Source: Gillisia lutea
Lineage (GTDB): Bacteria; Bacteroidota; Bacteroidia; Flavobacteriales; Flavobacteriaceae
Assembly (NCBI RefSeq): GCF_021568705.1
Contig: NZ_JAKGTH010000006.1
Location: forward strand, 620,001 to 684,000
Direction of reading: 5' to 3'
DNA: 64,000 bases
Both the position numbers and the translations under genes were made by a program. The notes beneath the pieces were generated by a model. It did no database searches. It worked only from the letters and a program-made list of their open reading frames with translations, and was not told where the DNA came from. Shown here in pieces: positions 1-8,478 of the stretch (position 1 is the stretch's first letter; the number at the start of each line of letters is the position of its first letter).

Positions 1-1
1 T

Positions 2-1441
2 GCTCCAAATTCAGGAACCCGACTTGTAACTTTAGACGATCTTACCCGTAGAGATGCTTCCAGAGATTTTGGAGGGAAGGAAAATGTGCCTACCAAAGCC
101 ATTACCATGGGAATTGGAACCATCTTTAAAGCACGGGAAATTATTTTAATGGCCTGGAGCAAGAAAAAAGCTCCCATTATTAAAAAAGCTGTAGAAGGAG
201 AAATCTCAGGAAATGTTCCTGCAACTTATTTGCAACTTTCTGATAATGTAGAATTCATTCTTGACACTGAAGCGGCTTCAGAACTTACCAGGTTTGATAT
301 TCCATGGTTGGTAAAAGACTGTATCTGGGATGAACAACTCATCAAAAAAGCGGTTATCTGGTTATCTTCAGAAGTAGACAAACCAATATTAAAGCTAACC
401 GATGAAGATTACAACAATCACGGGATGGCGCAATTGGTTACCGAAAAAGGACCTGCTTACAATATAAACATTCAGGTTTTCAATAAATTACAGCACAGTA
501 TTACAGGATGGCCGGGAGGAAAACCTAATTCTGATGACTCTCAACGACCTGAAAGAGCAGAGCCGGCTAAAAAACGCTCTCTCATCTTTTCTCCACATCC
601 CGATGATGATGTAATTTCTATGGGGGGAACTTTTATTCGATTGGTAGATCAGGGACATGATGTACATGTGGCCTATCAAACATCTGGGAACACCGCTGTT
701 TGGGATACCGATGTGCTTAGATATATGGAATTTGCAATAGATTTCGATAAAAGTATTGGAAAAGATACCAAGGAACTCACAGCTATTTATGAGAAAATGA
801 GAGTGTTCCTGGAGAAAAAACAGCCTAACGAGATCGATCTCCCGGAAATTAGAAATGTGAAAGCATTTATCCGAAAATCGGAAGCAATTGCAGGAGCCAG
901 ATATGCCGGACTTCAGGATGAGAATATCCATTTTATGGCGCTTCCATTCTATGAAACGGGGAAAACAGTTAAAAATCCGGTTACAGAAAAAGATGTGCAA
1001 TTAACCATGGAACTGCTTCAGCAAATAAAACCGCATCAAATATTTGCCGCGGGAGATTTTGCCGATCCTCATGGAACTCATATTGTTTGTTTCAGAATAA
1101 TTATTGAAGCCCTTACCAGACTCAGAAAAACCGAAGAATGGACAAAAGACTGCTGGTTATGGATGTATCGCGGAGCATGGCTCGAATTTGAAACTCATGA
1201 AATTGAAATGGCGGTGCCACTTTCTCCACAGGAAGTACAACGCAAGCGAAATGCAATTTTCCAACACCAGTCTCAAAAAGATAGACCAGTATTCCCTGGA
1301 GACGATGAGCGCGAATTCTGGGTAAGAGCGCAGGAAAGAAATCACGAGACTGCGGTGAATTATCACAACCTGGGTATGGCTAATTATGAAGCCATGGAAG
1401 CCTTTGTGCGCTGGAAATTTGATGAAAAAAATACCTTATAA
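2..1441 (+). CDS. nagB: Glucosamine-6-phosphate deaminase fused to PIG-L/LmbE deacetylase domain (5' end outside window)
   Basis: The frame is open from base 2, so this is the C-terminal part (about 480 residues) of a longer protein. The first 100 or so residues match the end of NagB, with the T-MGIGTI-A-E stretch and the VPATYLQLS segment. NagB turns glucosamine-6-phosphate into fructose-6-phosphate plus ammonia in the cytoplasm. A second domain follows, with the zinc-binding HPDDD motif near base 595 and DPHGTH near base 1068, typical of PIG-L/LmbE N-acetylglucosaminyl deacetylases. This fusion, about 640 residues, is usual in Bacteroidota. The NagB catalytic residues lie upstream and cannot be checked. 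The internal GTG at 86 is not the start. NagB completes amino-sugar catabolism started by the neighbouring murein genes. Confidence 0.9.
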   Translation, partial: APNSGTRLVTLDDLTRRDASRDFGGKENVPTKAITMGIGTIFKAREIILMAWSKKKAPIIKKAVEGEISGNVPATYLQLSDNVEFILDTEAASELTRFDIPWLVKDCIWDEQLIKKAVIWLSSEVDKPILKLTDEDYNNHGMAQLVTEKGPAYNINIQVFNKLQHSITGWPGGKPNSDDSQRPERAEPAKKRSLIFSPHPDDDVISMGGTFIRLVDQGHDVHVAYQTSGNTAVWDTDVLRYMEFAIDFDKSIGKDTKELTAIYEKMRVFLEKKQPNEIDLPEIRNVKAFIRKSEAIAGARYAGLQDENIHFMALPFYETGKTVKNPVTEKDVQLTMELLQQIKPHQIFAAGDFADPHGTHIVCFRIIIEALTRLRKTEEWTKDCWLWMYRGAWLEFETHEIEMAVPLSPQEVQRKRNAIFQHQSQKDRPVFPGDDEREFWVRAQERNHETAVNYHNLGMANYEAMEAFVRWKFDEKNTL

Positions 1442-1463
1442 GCTCACTTAATATATACATTAA

Positions 1464-2408
1464 ATGAAACATTTACCAAGTCTGGTTGCGATACTACTGC
1501 TTATTGCTCTTATTGCTTCCTGTTCATCTAATCCTTATTCTAAAACCAATAGGGTCTATAAAAAGCAAGCTAAGGAATACGGAAAACAGTTAAGTAAATT
1601 TCCCATAGAGCATAGTGAGAAAGAGGCTACCTTGAATTTTGGTGAATATGAAGTTGGTACCACCAATTTCAATTTAAGAAAGCCAAATTATGTTGTGATA
1701 CATCATACAGCGCAGGATTCGGTAGCCCAAACCTTGAAAACCTTTACTCTGGTGCGAACACAGGTAAGCTCGCATTATGTAATTGGAGATAATGGAGAGA
1801 TCTATCAAATGCTGAACGATTATTACAGAGCATGGCACGGAGGTTCCGGACAATGGGGAAATAATACCGATCTTAACTCTTCTTCCATAGGAATAGAATT
1901 AGACAACAATGGGTCGGAAGTGTTTTCTGAAGCGCAAATACAGAGTTTAATGCAACTGCTAAAAGTTTTAAAGGAAAAATATAATATCCCGGCAGCCAAT
2001 TTTATTGGACATTCGGATATTGCTCCTACTCGAAAAGTGGATCCTAACAGGAATTTCCCTTGGAAGCAACTTGCTGAAGAGGGCTACGGACTTTGGTATG
2101 ATGATATTCCTTTTGTAAGTGTGGAAGATACCCTTGTAACGGAGAAGGAAATAGTTAAAGAAGTACCGATTTTAGAAGAGCCTACGGTAGAAAATGATAG
2201 TATTTTTGAAGTGAAAGAACAAAAAGTAGTTTCACCGCTAGATGTTAGCCCGGAGATCGCTTTGAAGATCATTGGATACGACACCAGTAATATGGATGCA
2301 GCAATACGAGCCTTCAAACTTCATTTTATACAAACAGAGGTTAATGCCAATCTCACAGACAGTGACCTTAAGATTTTAAATAACTTATATAAGAAGTATT
2401 TGAAATAA
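1464..2408 (+). CDS. N-acetylmuramoyl-L-alanine amidase (Amidase_2), lipoprotein
   Basis: This 314-residue protein has a lipoprotein signal peptide ending in IASC. An Amidase_2/PGRP-like domain follows at about residues 75-205. Visible metal and active-site motifs are IHHTAQDS, HYVIGDNGEIYQM, AWHGG, IGIELDNNG and GHSDIAPTRKVDP, matching AmpD/AmiD-type zinc amidases. These enzymes cut the bond between N-acetylmuramic acid and L-alanine and release stem peptides from glycan strands. A C-terminal extension of about 100 residues, acidic and Val/Glu-rich, resembles nothing I know. The gene lies 22 bp after nagB on the same strand, probably in the same operon. Anchoring in the envelope would let it denude murein for the DigH-like glycosidase encoded at 9940. 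Confidence 0.88.
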   Translation: MKHLPSLVAILLLIALIASCSSNPYSKTNRVYKKQAKEYGKQLSKFPIEHSEKEATLNFGEYEVGTTNFNLRKPNYVVIHHTAQDSVAQTLKTFTLVRTQVSSHYVIGDNGEIYQMLNDYYRAWHGGSGQWGNNTDLNSSSIGIELDNNGSEVFSEAQIQSLMQLLKVLKEKYNIPAANFIGHSDIAPTRKVDPNRNFPWKQLAEEGYGLWYDDIPFVSVEDTLVTEKEIVKEVPILEEPTVENDSIFEVKEQKVVSPLDVSPEIALKIIGYDTSNMDAAIRAFKLHFIQTEVNANLTDSDLKILNNLYKKYLK

Positions 2409-2448
2409 ATCGCTTCACATCTAACCTCAGCTAAAAAAATTAGATATC

Positions 2449-4287
2449 ATGAAAAAACTGTTTTTTTTAAGTTCAATTTTTTATCTGTTCGTTCTAAATG
2501 TCACGCTGGCGCAGGAATTTAAATTTGCATTTGTATCAGATACACATATTGGAACAGAAACCGCTGCTGAAGATTTAGAAAGAACTGTGGTCGATATTAA
2601 TAATCAAAATGATATTGAATTTGTGGTGCTCACAGGGGATATCACCGAAATGGGTACCGATATCGAGCTGGCTGAGGCTAAAAAACTATTAGATAAGCTT
2701 GATGCTCCCTATTACATCGTTCCCGGAAATCACGATACAGGTTGGTCGGAGTCTGGCGGAGTGAGTTTTATCAAAGAGTTTGGGTACGATAAATTTGTGT
2801 TTGAGCACAAAGGCTACAAATTTATTGGATGCGCTTCTGGGCCCTACGTTCGAATGTCGGATGGGCACATTCCAAGAGATGCCGTAGTTTGGTTGGATGA
2901 AGTGCTTAATCAAACTCCTAAAGATCAGCCTATAGTGTTTGTAAACCATTATCCGCTAGACAACAGTCTGGATAATTGGTATGAAGTTATAGACAGACTA
3001 AAAGAATACAATACTCAGTTTGCAATTTGCGGACACGGACATAGAAATAAGGCCATGGATTTTGAAGGAATTCCGGCTACTATGAGCCGATCAAATTTAA
3101 GAGCGAAAGACACAATCGGAGGGTATAATATTGTAGAAGTTACTCCAAAAATAGCCAGCTTTAAGGAAAGGATTCCTGGAAAGGAAACACTGCCTGTTTG
3201 GAGAAGTATAGACTTAGGCAATAGAACATTTTCCAAAAATATTGACTTCGAACGGCCTACTTATGCCGTAAATGACAGTTTTCCAGAGGTTAAAAAAATA
3301 TGGAGCTATCACTCTAATGCCAACGTAATCTCTACTCCTGCCAATACAAAAGACTTGGTTATTTTCGGAAATAGCACCGGGCTTATTGAAGCACTATCAA
3401 TTAAAACCAGTGAAAAAGTATGGAATTATAAAACAGAAGGTGGAATATTCTCATCTCCGTCAATCTATAAGAATACTGTAATTCTGGGATCGGGTGATGG
3501 ATATATCTATTGTTTAAATTCTACCGATGGAAGCTTGGTTTGGAAGACTAAGACCGAAAAATCTGTTCTGGGTTCCCCATTAATTAACAACGGGATTATT
3601 TATATAGGTGGTAGTGATGGAAAATTTAGAGCTTTAGATGCCAATACAGGAAAAGAAATCTGGAATTTTAGTGAATTGAATGGACCTGTAGTGAGCACTC
3701 CCCTTATCCATAACGGGAAAGTGATTTTTGGAGCTTGGGATAAAAACCTTTACGCCTTATACCTTGAAGATGGGAGTTTGGCTTGGAAATGGTCGAATGG
3801 CTCTGCTAATAGAATGTTCTCCCCTGCCATGGTAATTCCAGTGGCATTTGATGATGTGATTTATATTGTAGCTCCAGACAGATATATTTCTGCAATTAAT
3901 GCTACTTCCGGAGAAACGCTATGGAGAAGCAATGAAGCTACTGTGCGAGAATCTATCGGTATTTCCGAAGATAATAGCCTTATTTATGGAAAAACCATGA
4001 ACGATGAGATAGTTGCTTTTAAAACCGGTAAAAATAAAGCAGAACTTGCCTGGAGAAAGGATTTTGGTTTTGGATATGAACATGTACCTTCTATGCTGAT
4101 AGAAAAAGGGAAGTCACTTTATTTCGGCACTAAAAATGGGGTTGTTTACAGTATAGATCCTACCACCCAAACCCACAATTGGTCATATAAAATAGATAAT
4201 TCTATGGTAAACACCGTTAATGTTCTGGATGAGCATCAACTGGTGGCTGCAACTATGGATGGTAAAATCGTAATGCTTTCCTGGTAA
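2449..4287 (+). CDS. Metallophosphoesterase with C-terminal PQQ-type beta-propeller, secreted
   Basis: The 612-residue protein has a Sec signal peptide (cleavage after LAQ near residue 22). A calcineurin-like phosphoesterase domain follows with all metal motifs: SDTH (30-33), GD (63-64), GNHD (93-96), NHYP near 166 and GHGH near 195. From about residue 285 to the end, repeats of the type G-Y-L-A/D-TG--W are typical of PQQ/BamB-like propeller blades. It lies 40 bp after the amidase on the same strand, so co-transcription is likely. The natural substrate is unknown; an extracytoplasmic phosphodiesterase whose propeller binds a polymer or partner protein fits. I cannot say whether it acts on murein, teichoic acid or nucleotides. 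A strong terminator follows it. Confidence 0.82.
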   Translation: MKKLFFLSSIFYLFVLNVTLAQEFKFAFVSDTHIGTETAAEDLERTVVDINNQNDIEFVVLTGDITEMGTDIELAEAKKLLDKLDAPYYIVPGNHDTGWSESGGVSFIKEFGYDKFVFEHKGYKFIGCASGPYVRMSDGHIPRDAVVWLDEVLNQTPKDQPIVFVNHYPLDNSLDNWYEVIDRLKEYNTQFAICGHGHRNKAMDFEGIPATMSRSNLRAKDTIGGYNIVEVTPKIASFKERIPGKETLPVWRSIDLGNRTFSKNIDFERPTYAVNDSFPEVKKIWSYHSNANVISTPANTKDLVIFGNSTGLIEALSIKTSEKVWNYKTEGGIFSSPSIYKNTVILGSGDGYIYCLNSTDGSLVWKTKTEKSVLGSPLINNGIIYIGGSDGKFRALDANTGKEIWNFSELNGPVVSTPLIHNGKVIFGAWDKNLYALYLEDGSLAWKWSNGSANRMFSPAMVIPVAFDDVIYIVAPDRYISAINATSGETLWRSNEATVRESIGISEDNSLIYGKTMNDEIVAFKTGKNKAELAWRKDFGFGYEHVPSMLIEKGKSLYFGTKNGVVYSIDPTTQTHNWSYKIDNSMVNTVNVLDEHQLVAATMDGKIVMLSW

Positions 4288-4310
4288 CTAAAATTTTGAA
4301 TAAGCCTTAA

Positions 4311-4342
4311 AAAAAAGCCCTCTTGAGTTAAGAGGGCTTTTT
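4311..4342. terminator. Bidirectional rho-independent terminator
   Basis: A 12-bp stem (AAAAGCCCTCTT pairing with AAGAGGGCTTTT) around a GAGTT loop has A-runs and T-runs on both sides. It lies between the convergent metallophosphoesterase and NlpC/P60 genes and can stop transcription from both, closing the long - strand operon. Confidence 0.9.
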
Positions 4343-4370
4343 AATTGTTAATCTTAAAACTTAATACTTA

Positions 4371-5597
4371 TTACATCTTGATTTTAGTAGTATCTACCGG
4401 ACTCGTAAAAATATCTTTTTTAGCAAGATATATTAAGCCTTTATCATTGGTATTTAAAACTCGCTTACTACGTAAATATCTATTATAGTTATATTCATCA
4501 AAATCGGCTGCTGTGGTGTCCATAGTACTTATATGTACATTCCCCATAGAGTGGATGAATTTGTTATCACCAATCCACATCCCAACGTGTATCACTCTTT
4601 CTGAAGTAGAATCGGTAGCCGGTCTTCCGAAGAAAAGAAGATCTCCCGCAACAAGATTTTCGAAATTCTTAGTAGAATCTACTTCGGTTCCGGTGTGAAT
4701 TTGTTGAGAAGCATCTCTGGGAATCACCATTCCATTAAGGAAGTAAACTGTCTTTGTAAATCCGCTACAATCCACTCCTTTAGGAGAAGTTCCACCCCAT
4801 AAATAAGGAAGTCCCATGAGTTGTTTAGAAGTTTTCACTAGATCTTCCCCAGATTCCTTTAAAGAAGCTACCCATTTCTTATATGGAAAAGCATCAGCCT
4901 TCGCTACATAAGCTTTTTTACCGTCAGGGTATTTCACCTCGTAAAATCCAATCTGGTCGCTTACAAGCTCTAAAATGTCCCCGGCAACAAGATCTGAAAC
5001 CAACTGAGCATCTTTTGAAGTGCTTTCATAAGAACCACCAAAAGGATTAAGATAGATCAGTTTTTCTGCCGATTTCCATTCAGCAAATTCTTCTTCAGAA
5101 AAATTCTGAATTCCACCATAATCCACCCAGGCAATGTACCCGTCTGGAGTTTGTATTAAAAACCAACCATCCTGCTTCTTCAAAACATTTACTGGAGTAC
5201 CCAAGGTTGCTTGAGTCACCAGCTCAGCCGAATGTGTTGGGTTACCACGTAAGTTAGCCACAGAGATCTTGATAACCCCTTGATTCTTGCCTTCTAAGCC
5301 TGCAGGTAATAATTGAATGCTATCTGTGAACTTAATGCTTTTAGACTCTAATTTTTCCTTCAAGGCATTTACAGCTTCCGGAATATTAGATTCTCCTTTA
5401 AGCGTGTAAACCTCATCATGCGCAATCGCTTCTACATCAAAAAGAGCGACTCTTTTATCTGGAGCATATTCATCTTTAACTTCAGAGATCACCTCTGTAG
5501 CCTCATTTTCCTGTTCTTCTTTCTGCGCCCCTTCTTCTTTACATGAAGTAAAGATCAAGAGCGTAAGAAGTGCTAAGTAATTCAGTTTTTTGACCAT
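4371..5597 (-). CDS. NlpC/P60 cysteine endopeptidase with SH3-like domains, lipoprotein
   Basis: This 408-residue lipoprotein (lipobox IFTSC, Cys19) has two SH3-like regions at about residues 100-165 and 195-235 and a C-terminal NlpC/P60 domain. The catalytic Cys277 is in VDCSGF, His337 in IHVGMW and a third polar residue near His349. This layout matches the YkfC/dipeptidyl-peptidase VI type, which cuts the gamma-D-Glu-diamino acid bond in stem peptides that have a free N-terminal L-Ala. Such an enzyme would release L-Ala-D-Glu, the substrate of the epimerase encoded 12 bp upstream in the same transcript. B. subtilis YkfB/YkfC form the same pair. It is the last gene of the - strand cluster. 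Confidence 0.88.
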   Translation of the reverse strand: MVKKLNYLALLTLLIFTSCKEEGAQKEEQENEATEVISEVKDEYAPDKRVALFDVEAIAHDEVYTLKGESNIPEAVNALKEKLESKSIKFTDSIQLLPAGLEGKNQGVIKISVANLRGNPTHSAELVTQATLGTPVNVLKKQDGWFLIQTPDGYIAWVDYGGIQNFSEEEFAEWKSAEKLIYLNPFGGSYESTSKDAQLVSDLVAGDILELVSDQIGFYEVKYPDGKKAYVAKADAFPYKKWVASLKESGEDLVKTSKQLMGLPYLWGGTSPKGVDCSGFTKTVYFLNGMVIPRDASQQIHTGTEVDSTKNFENLVAGDLLFFGRPATDSTSERVIHVGMWIGDNKFIHSMGNVHISTMDTTAADFDEYNYNRYLRSKRVLNTNDKGLIYLAKKDIFTSPVDTTKIKM

Positions 5598-5609
5598 ATT
5601 CCTACTATT

Positions 5610-6656
5610 TTAAATTGAATGTTCTTTATATAATTGAGCTCCCGTTCCATTTCTATCAGGGAAATGAACTTTTTCATCGTAGATTTTCACGCCATCAGCA
5701 ATATCCGATTTTAATAGTAGCGGGCCGTCCATATCTACATAATCTAAAAGAGGTAAAAGTTGCGCTATTGCTGAGACTCCCACGGTAGATTCTGTCATAC
5801 AGCCTACCATCACTTTTAAACCTAATCTTCTAGCTTCTTCTACCATCCTTTTGCCGGGTGTTAGTCCGCCGCATTTGGTTAATTTAATATTTACACCATG
5901 GTAATAGGCTGCACACTTTTTAACATCACTCTCCACAATACAACTCTCATCTGCAATCAAAGGTAATACGGAATTCTTATACAAGAGTTTCATTCCTTCA
6001 ATATCATTTACCGCTAAAGGTTGCTCAATGAATTCTACATTTAAATCTTTAAGCTGATTGGCATTTTCTATCGCTTGCTCTGCAGTCCAGGCGGCATTTG
6101 CGTCTACTCTAAATACTGCATTGGTATGTTTTCTAAGCTCTTTTACAATTTTTACATCTTCATTAGTGCCTAATTTGATCTTATACAAAGGCCAAGGAAA
6201 TTCGCTTATCTTCTGAATCATCTTCTCCACCGTATCAATGCCTATGGTGTAATTTGTAAGAGGAATCTTATCCAGAGTGAGTCCCCACATCTTATAGAGC
6301 GGCAACCCGTTCCTTTTACCATGAAGATCGTGCATGGCAATATCTAAGGCACACTGTGCAAATGGGTTTTCCTTTAAATGTGGAGACGTAAGTTCCCAAA
6401 GCTCTTCGGGTGTGCTATCTATATTCTTCTGAACAAGTGGTTCCACCTTTTTCAAGGCAGCGATCATATTTTCAACAGTAACTCCATAATAGGAAGTGGC
6501 AGCAGCTTCGCCATAGCCTGTAAAATCTCCCTGAGTTAATGCCACGATAAGAGTAGGCTGAAAATCCCGAGAACCATAACTTATGGTAAAGGTGTTCTTT
6601 AATTCCAGGTTAAAAGTAAAGGTCTCTAACTTCATTTTATTGTTATTTGAAATCAT
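5610..6656 (-). CDS. L-Ala-D/L-Glu dipeptide epimerase (enolase superfamily)
   Basis: The protein has 348 residues, no signal peptide, and is therefore cytoplasmic. Enolase-superfamily residues are in place: KIK (Lys159, Lys161), metal ligands Asp185 (RVDAN), Glu211 (EQPL) and Asp236 (ADES), and the opposite-face lysine in KLTK (258-261). The C-terminal DMD motif (308-310) is the DxD signature that holds the amino group of dipeptides in known Ala-Glu epimerases, a strong sign of substrate. It converts L-Ala-D-Glu from murein into L-Ala-L-Glu, which ordinary dipeptidases can cut. The start overlaps the GH9 stop codon as ATGA, suggesting translational coupling. An in-frame ATG at 6635 (residue 8) is an equally good start. 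Confidence 0.9.
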   Translation of the reverse strand: MISNNNKMKLETFTFNLELKNTFTISYGSRDFQPTLIVALTQGDFTGYGEAAATSYYGVTVENMIAALKKVEPLVQKNIDSTPEELWELTSPHLKENPFAQCALDIAMHDLHGKRNGLPLYKMWGLTLDKIPLTNYTIGIDTVEKMIQKISEFPWPLYKIKLGTNEDVKIVKELRKHTNAVFRVDANAAWTAEQAIENANQLKDLNVEFIEQPLAVNDIEGMKLLYKNSVLPLIADESCIVESDVKKCAAYYHGVNIKLTKCGGLTPGKRMVEEARRLGLKVMVGCMTESTVGVSAIAQLLPLLDYVDMDGPLLLKSDIADGVKIYDEKVHFPDRNGTGAQLYKEHSI

Positions 6657-8467
6657 TTCTTCGCTTCATTTTGTGCAAAATATGCCATCATAAAAATAGC
6701 ATCTGCTGTTCCATCCATCGTAGGTTCGTTGGTAGAGTAATCTCCAAAATCATCGTGATACACCACATAATCATTTTGAAATTGAGCAAATTCATCAGCC
6801 TCCTTTAAATTGATCCCTTTAAGATCGTTATAGACCGAAGCATATACCGGTCCATCTACCAATCCACCAGGCACTTCCTCTCGGGTTAAGAACCACACAC
6901 TGGTATGTACATCTTGAGGATACTCGCCATTTCTAGGGATATTGGTAAACATTGAAGTTCCCCACGGATTTCTGCCTAAAAGCCAGTCTCTTTGTGCCAG
7001 CATAAAATCATGATACTCATTTGTTCCCGTCATTTCCTCTAGCAATAAGATTTGAGTGATCAAATTCACAGAGAGATTATTGGAACACCAGATAAACGGC
7101 ACTCCAACCTTGAAAGGATTTTGACTTCCCATGGCCAGACATTCATCAATTCCTTTTCTATAATATCCTGCAAGTTCCTTTTTCAGATCCTCGTTCACAA
7201 AAGGATACAGCACATAATGCCCAATATTAAAAAACGGGTAATAACGATAATGCTCGGCTGTTGACTTTCCCATCCAGGAAACTGAATTAGCCATTTTTGC
7301 ATAGGCGATGGCATCATTAAGGTAGTTAGGATCTTTAGTATTTGCATATAATTCAGCTGCCCCCCATTCCATATCATCTGCCCAGGTATCTTCATTATAT
7401 CTATAAGGAGCCCCGTAAGAATTTCCCTGTTGGAAACCTTCCTGCTCTTTTCCCATTTTATAAAGCTCGTTTGCGGCAAGGGCACATTTTTGTGCAAAAA
7501 CCGGATCATTCAGATCATGTTTCCAAATTCTGGCGGCAATTGCCATAGCTGCTGCCGATCTTCCGGCAAGATTTGCTATTCCTGTAGCTTTACTTTTGAA
7601 TTCTCTCAAGCCCTGAGGCTTTCCTGTAGCGAAATAAGCTACTCTATAAGAATTTGGTCCCCATCCGTAATCTGATGAATCTTTATCAGGCCATTTCATA
7701 CCCAAATGGTCTCTGTCATCGGCCACCTGATGAAATAATTCATTCTTACCACTATGCATTTTGTGTATCCAATCTAATCCCCATTTAGCTTCATCCAAAA
7801 CATCGGGAATACCGTTGGGTTTTAAATGTCCCAAAGCATCTACCTTATCAACAAATTTTTCAGGAGCCAGTTCATAGGCCTTCAGCATTCTGGCGGTTGC
7901 ATTGCTGGAAGTGATGAGGTATTTGAGCTGATCGCCGGCATCATGCCACCCGCCACTAACATCTATATAAGTAGAATCGGGCATTGGTCCATACATGCTT
8001 CTCCCATCCCGCTGGTGACATACCATATCCAGAAAGGGATTGTATCCACAGCGCTGCTGCCTCATAAACCCGATGAGGTCTTCGTGATAATTTTTATAGG
8101 AATACGCTTCTCCTATTCCGAAGTTGGAAGAAATTGCATCTTGTTTTTCAATTTTCAGATAATAGCTCCCTTTTATCTCCAAATCTGAAAAATCTAACTC
8201 ATAATAATACTTAAAATTCCCCCATCCCTTCATCTTCACAGGGTGAATATTTCCCTTGAATACGGGTTTATGGGAGGCAACTGAATATACTCTGAATTTG
8301 TCTTTTATTGGCGTTTCAGAAAAAGCTATTGCTACCTTTGTATCGGCTGAAAGATATCCCACCTGATTGAGTCTAATATAAACTTCATTTTCCTGTGCCT
8401 GCGTAAAATTACAGAAGTGTAAAAGCAGCAACAGCAATATTTGAAAAGATGGAAATGTAGACTTCAT
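6653..8467 (-). CDS. Glycoside hydrolase family 9, secreted
   Basis: This 604-residue protein has a signal peptide ending FTQAQ. An N-terminal Ig-like CelD_N domain (about 27-118) precedes an (alpha/alpha)6 GH9 barrel. The nucleophile-side motif GGWHDAGD is at 172-179 and the acid Glu (NEPTMDG) is near 581. GH9 is mostly cellulase, but the family also holds exo-beta-glucosaminidases. No cellulose-binding module is present, and every neighbour deals with murein or amino sugars. I infer an exo-acting enzyme on GlcNAc/GlcN-containing or modified murein glycan; activity on a beta-glucan cannot be excluded. It lies between the symporter (11 bp upstream) and the epimerase (4-nt overlap). Confidence 0.85.
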   Translation of the reverse strand: MKSTFPSFQILLLLLLHFCNFTQAQENEVYIRLNQVGYLSADTKVAIAFSETPIKDKFRVYSVASHKPVFKGNIHPVKMKGWGNFKYYYELDFSDLEIKGSYYLKIEKQDAISSNFGIGEAYSYKNYHEDLIGFMRQQRCGYNPFLDMVCHQRDGRSMYGPMPDSTYIDVSGGWHDAGDQLKYLITSSNATARMLKAYELAPEKFVDKVDALGHLKPNGIPDVLDEAKWGLDWIHKMHSGKNELFHQVADDRDHLGMKWPDKDSSDYGWGPNSYRVAYFATGKPQGLREFKSKATGIANLAGRSAAAMAIAARIWKHDLNDPVFAQKCALAANELYKMGKEQEGFQQGNSYGAPYRYNEDTWADDMEWGAAELYANTKDPNYLNDAIAYAKMANSVSWMGKSTAEHYRYYPFFNIGHYVLYPFVNEDLKKELAGYYRKGIDECLAMGSQNPFKVGVPFIWCSNNLSVNLITQILLLEEMTGTNEYHDFMLAQRDWLLGRNPWGTSMFTNIPRNGEYPQDVHTSVWFLTREEVPGGLVDGPVYASVYNDLKGINLKEADEFAQFQNDYVVYHDDFGDYSTNEPTMDGTADAIFMMAYFAQNEAKK

Positions 8468-8478
8468 ACTATTTCATT

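Noticed and set aside
488-1000. 170-codon open frame on the - strand inside nagB
   Set aside because: It is antisense to a clearly conserved coding region, has no family resemblance, and its low-complexity Cys/Phe/Ser-rich product is what antisense of AT-rich coding DNA gives.
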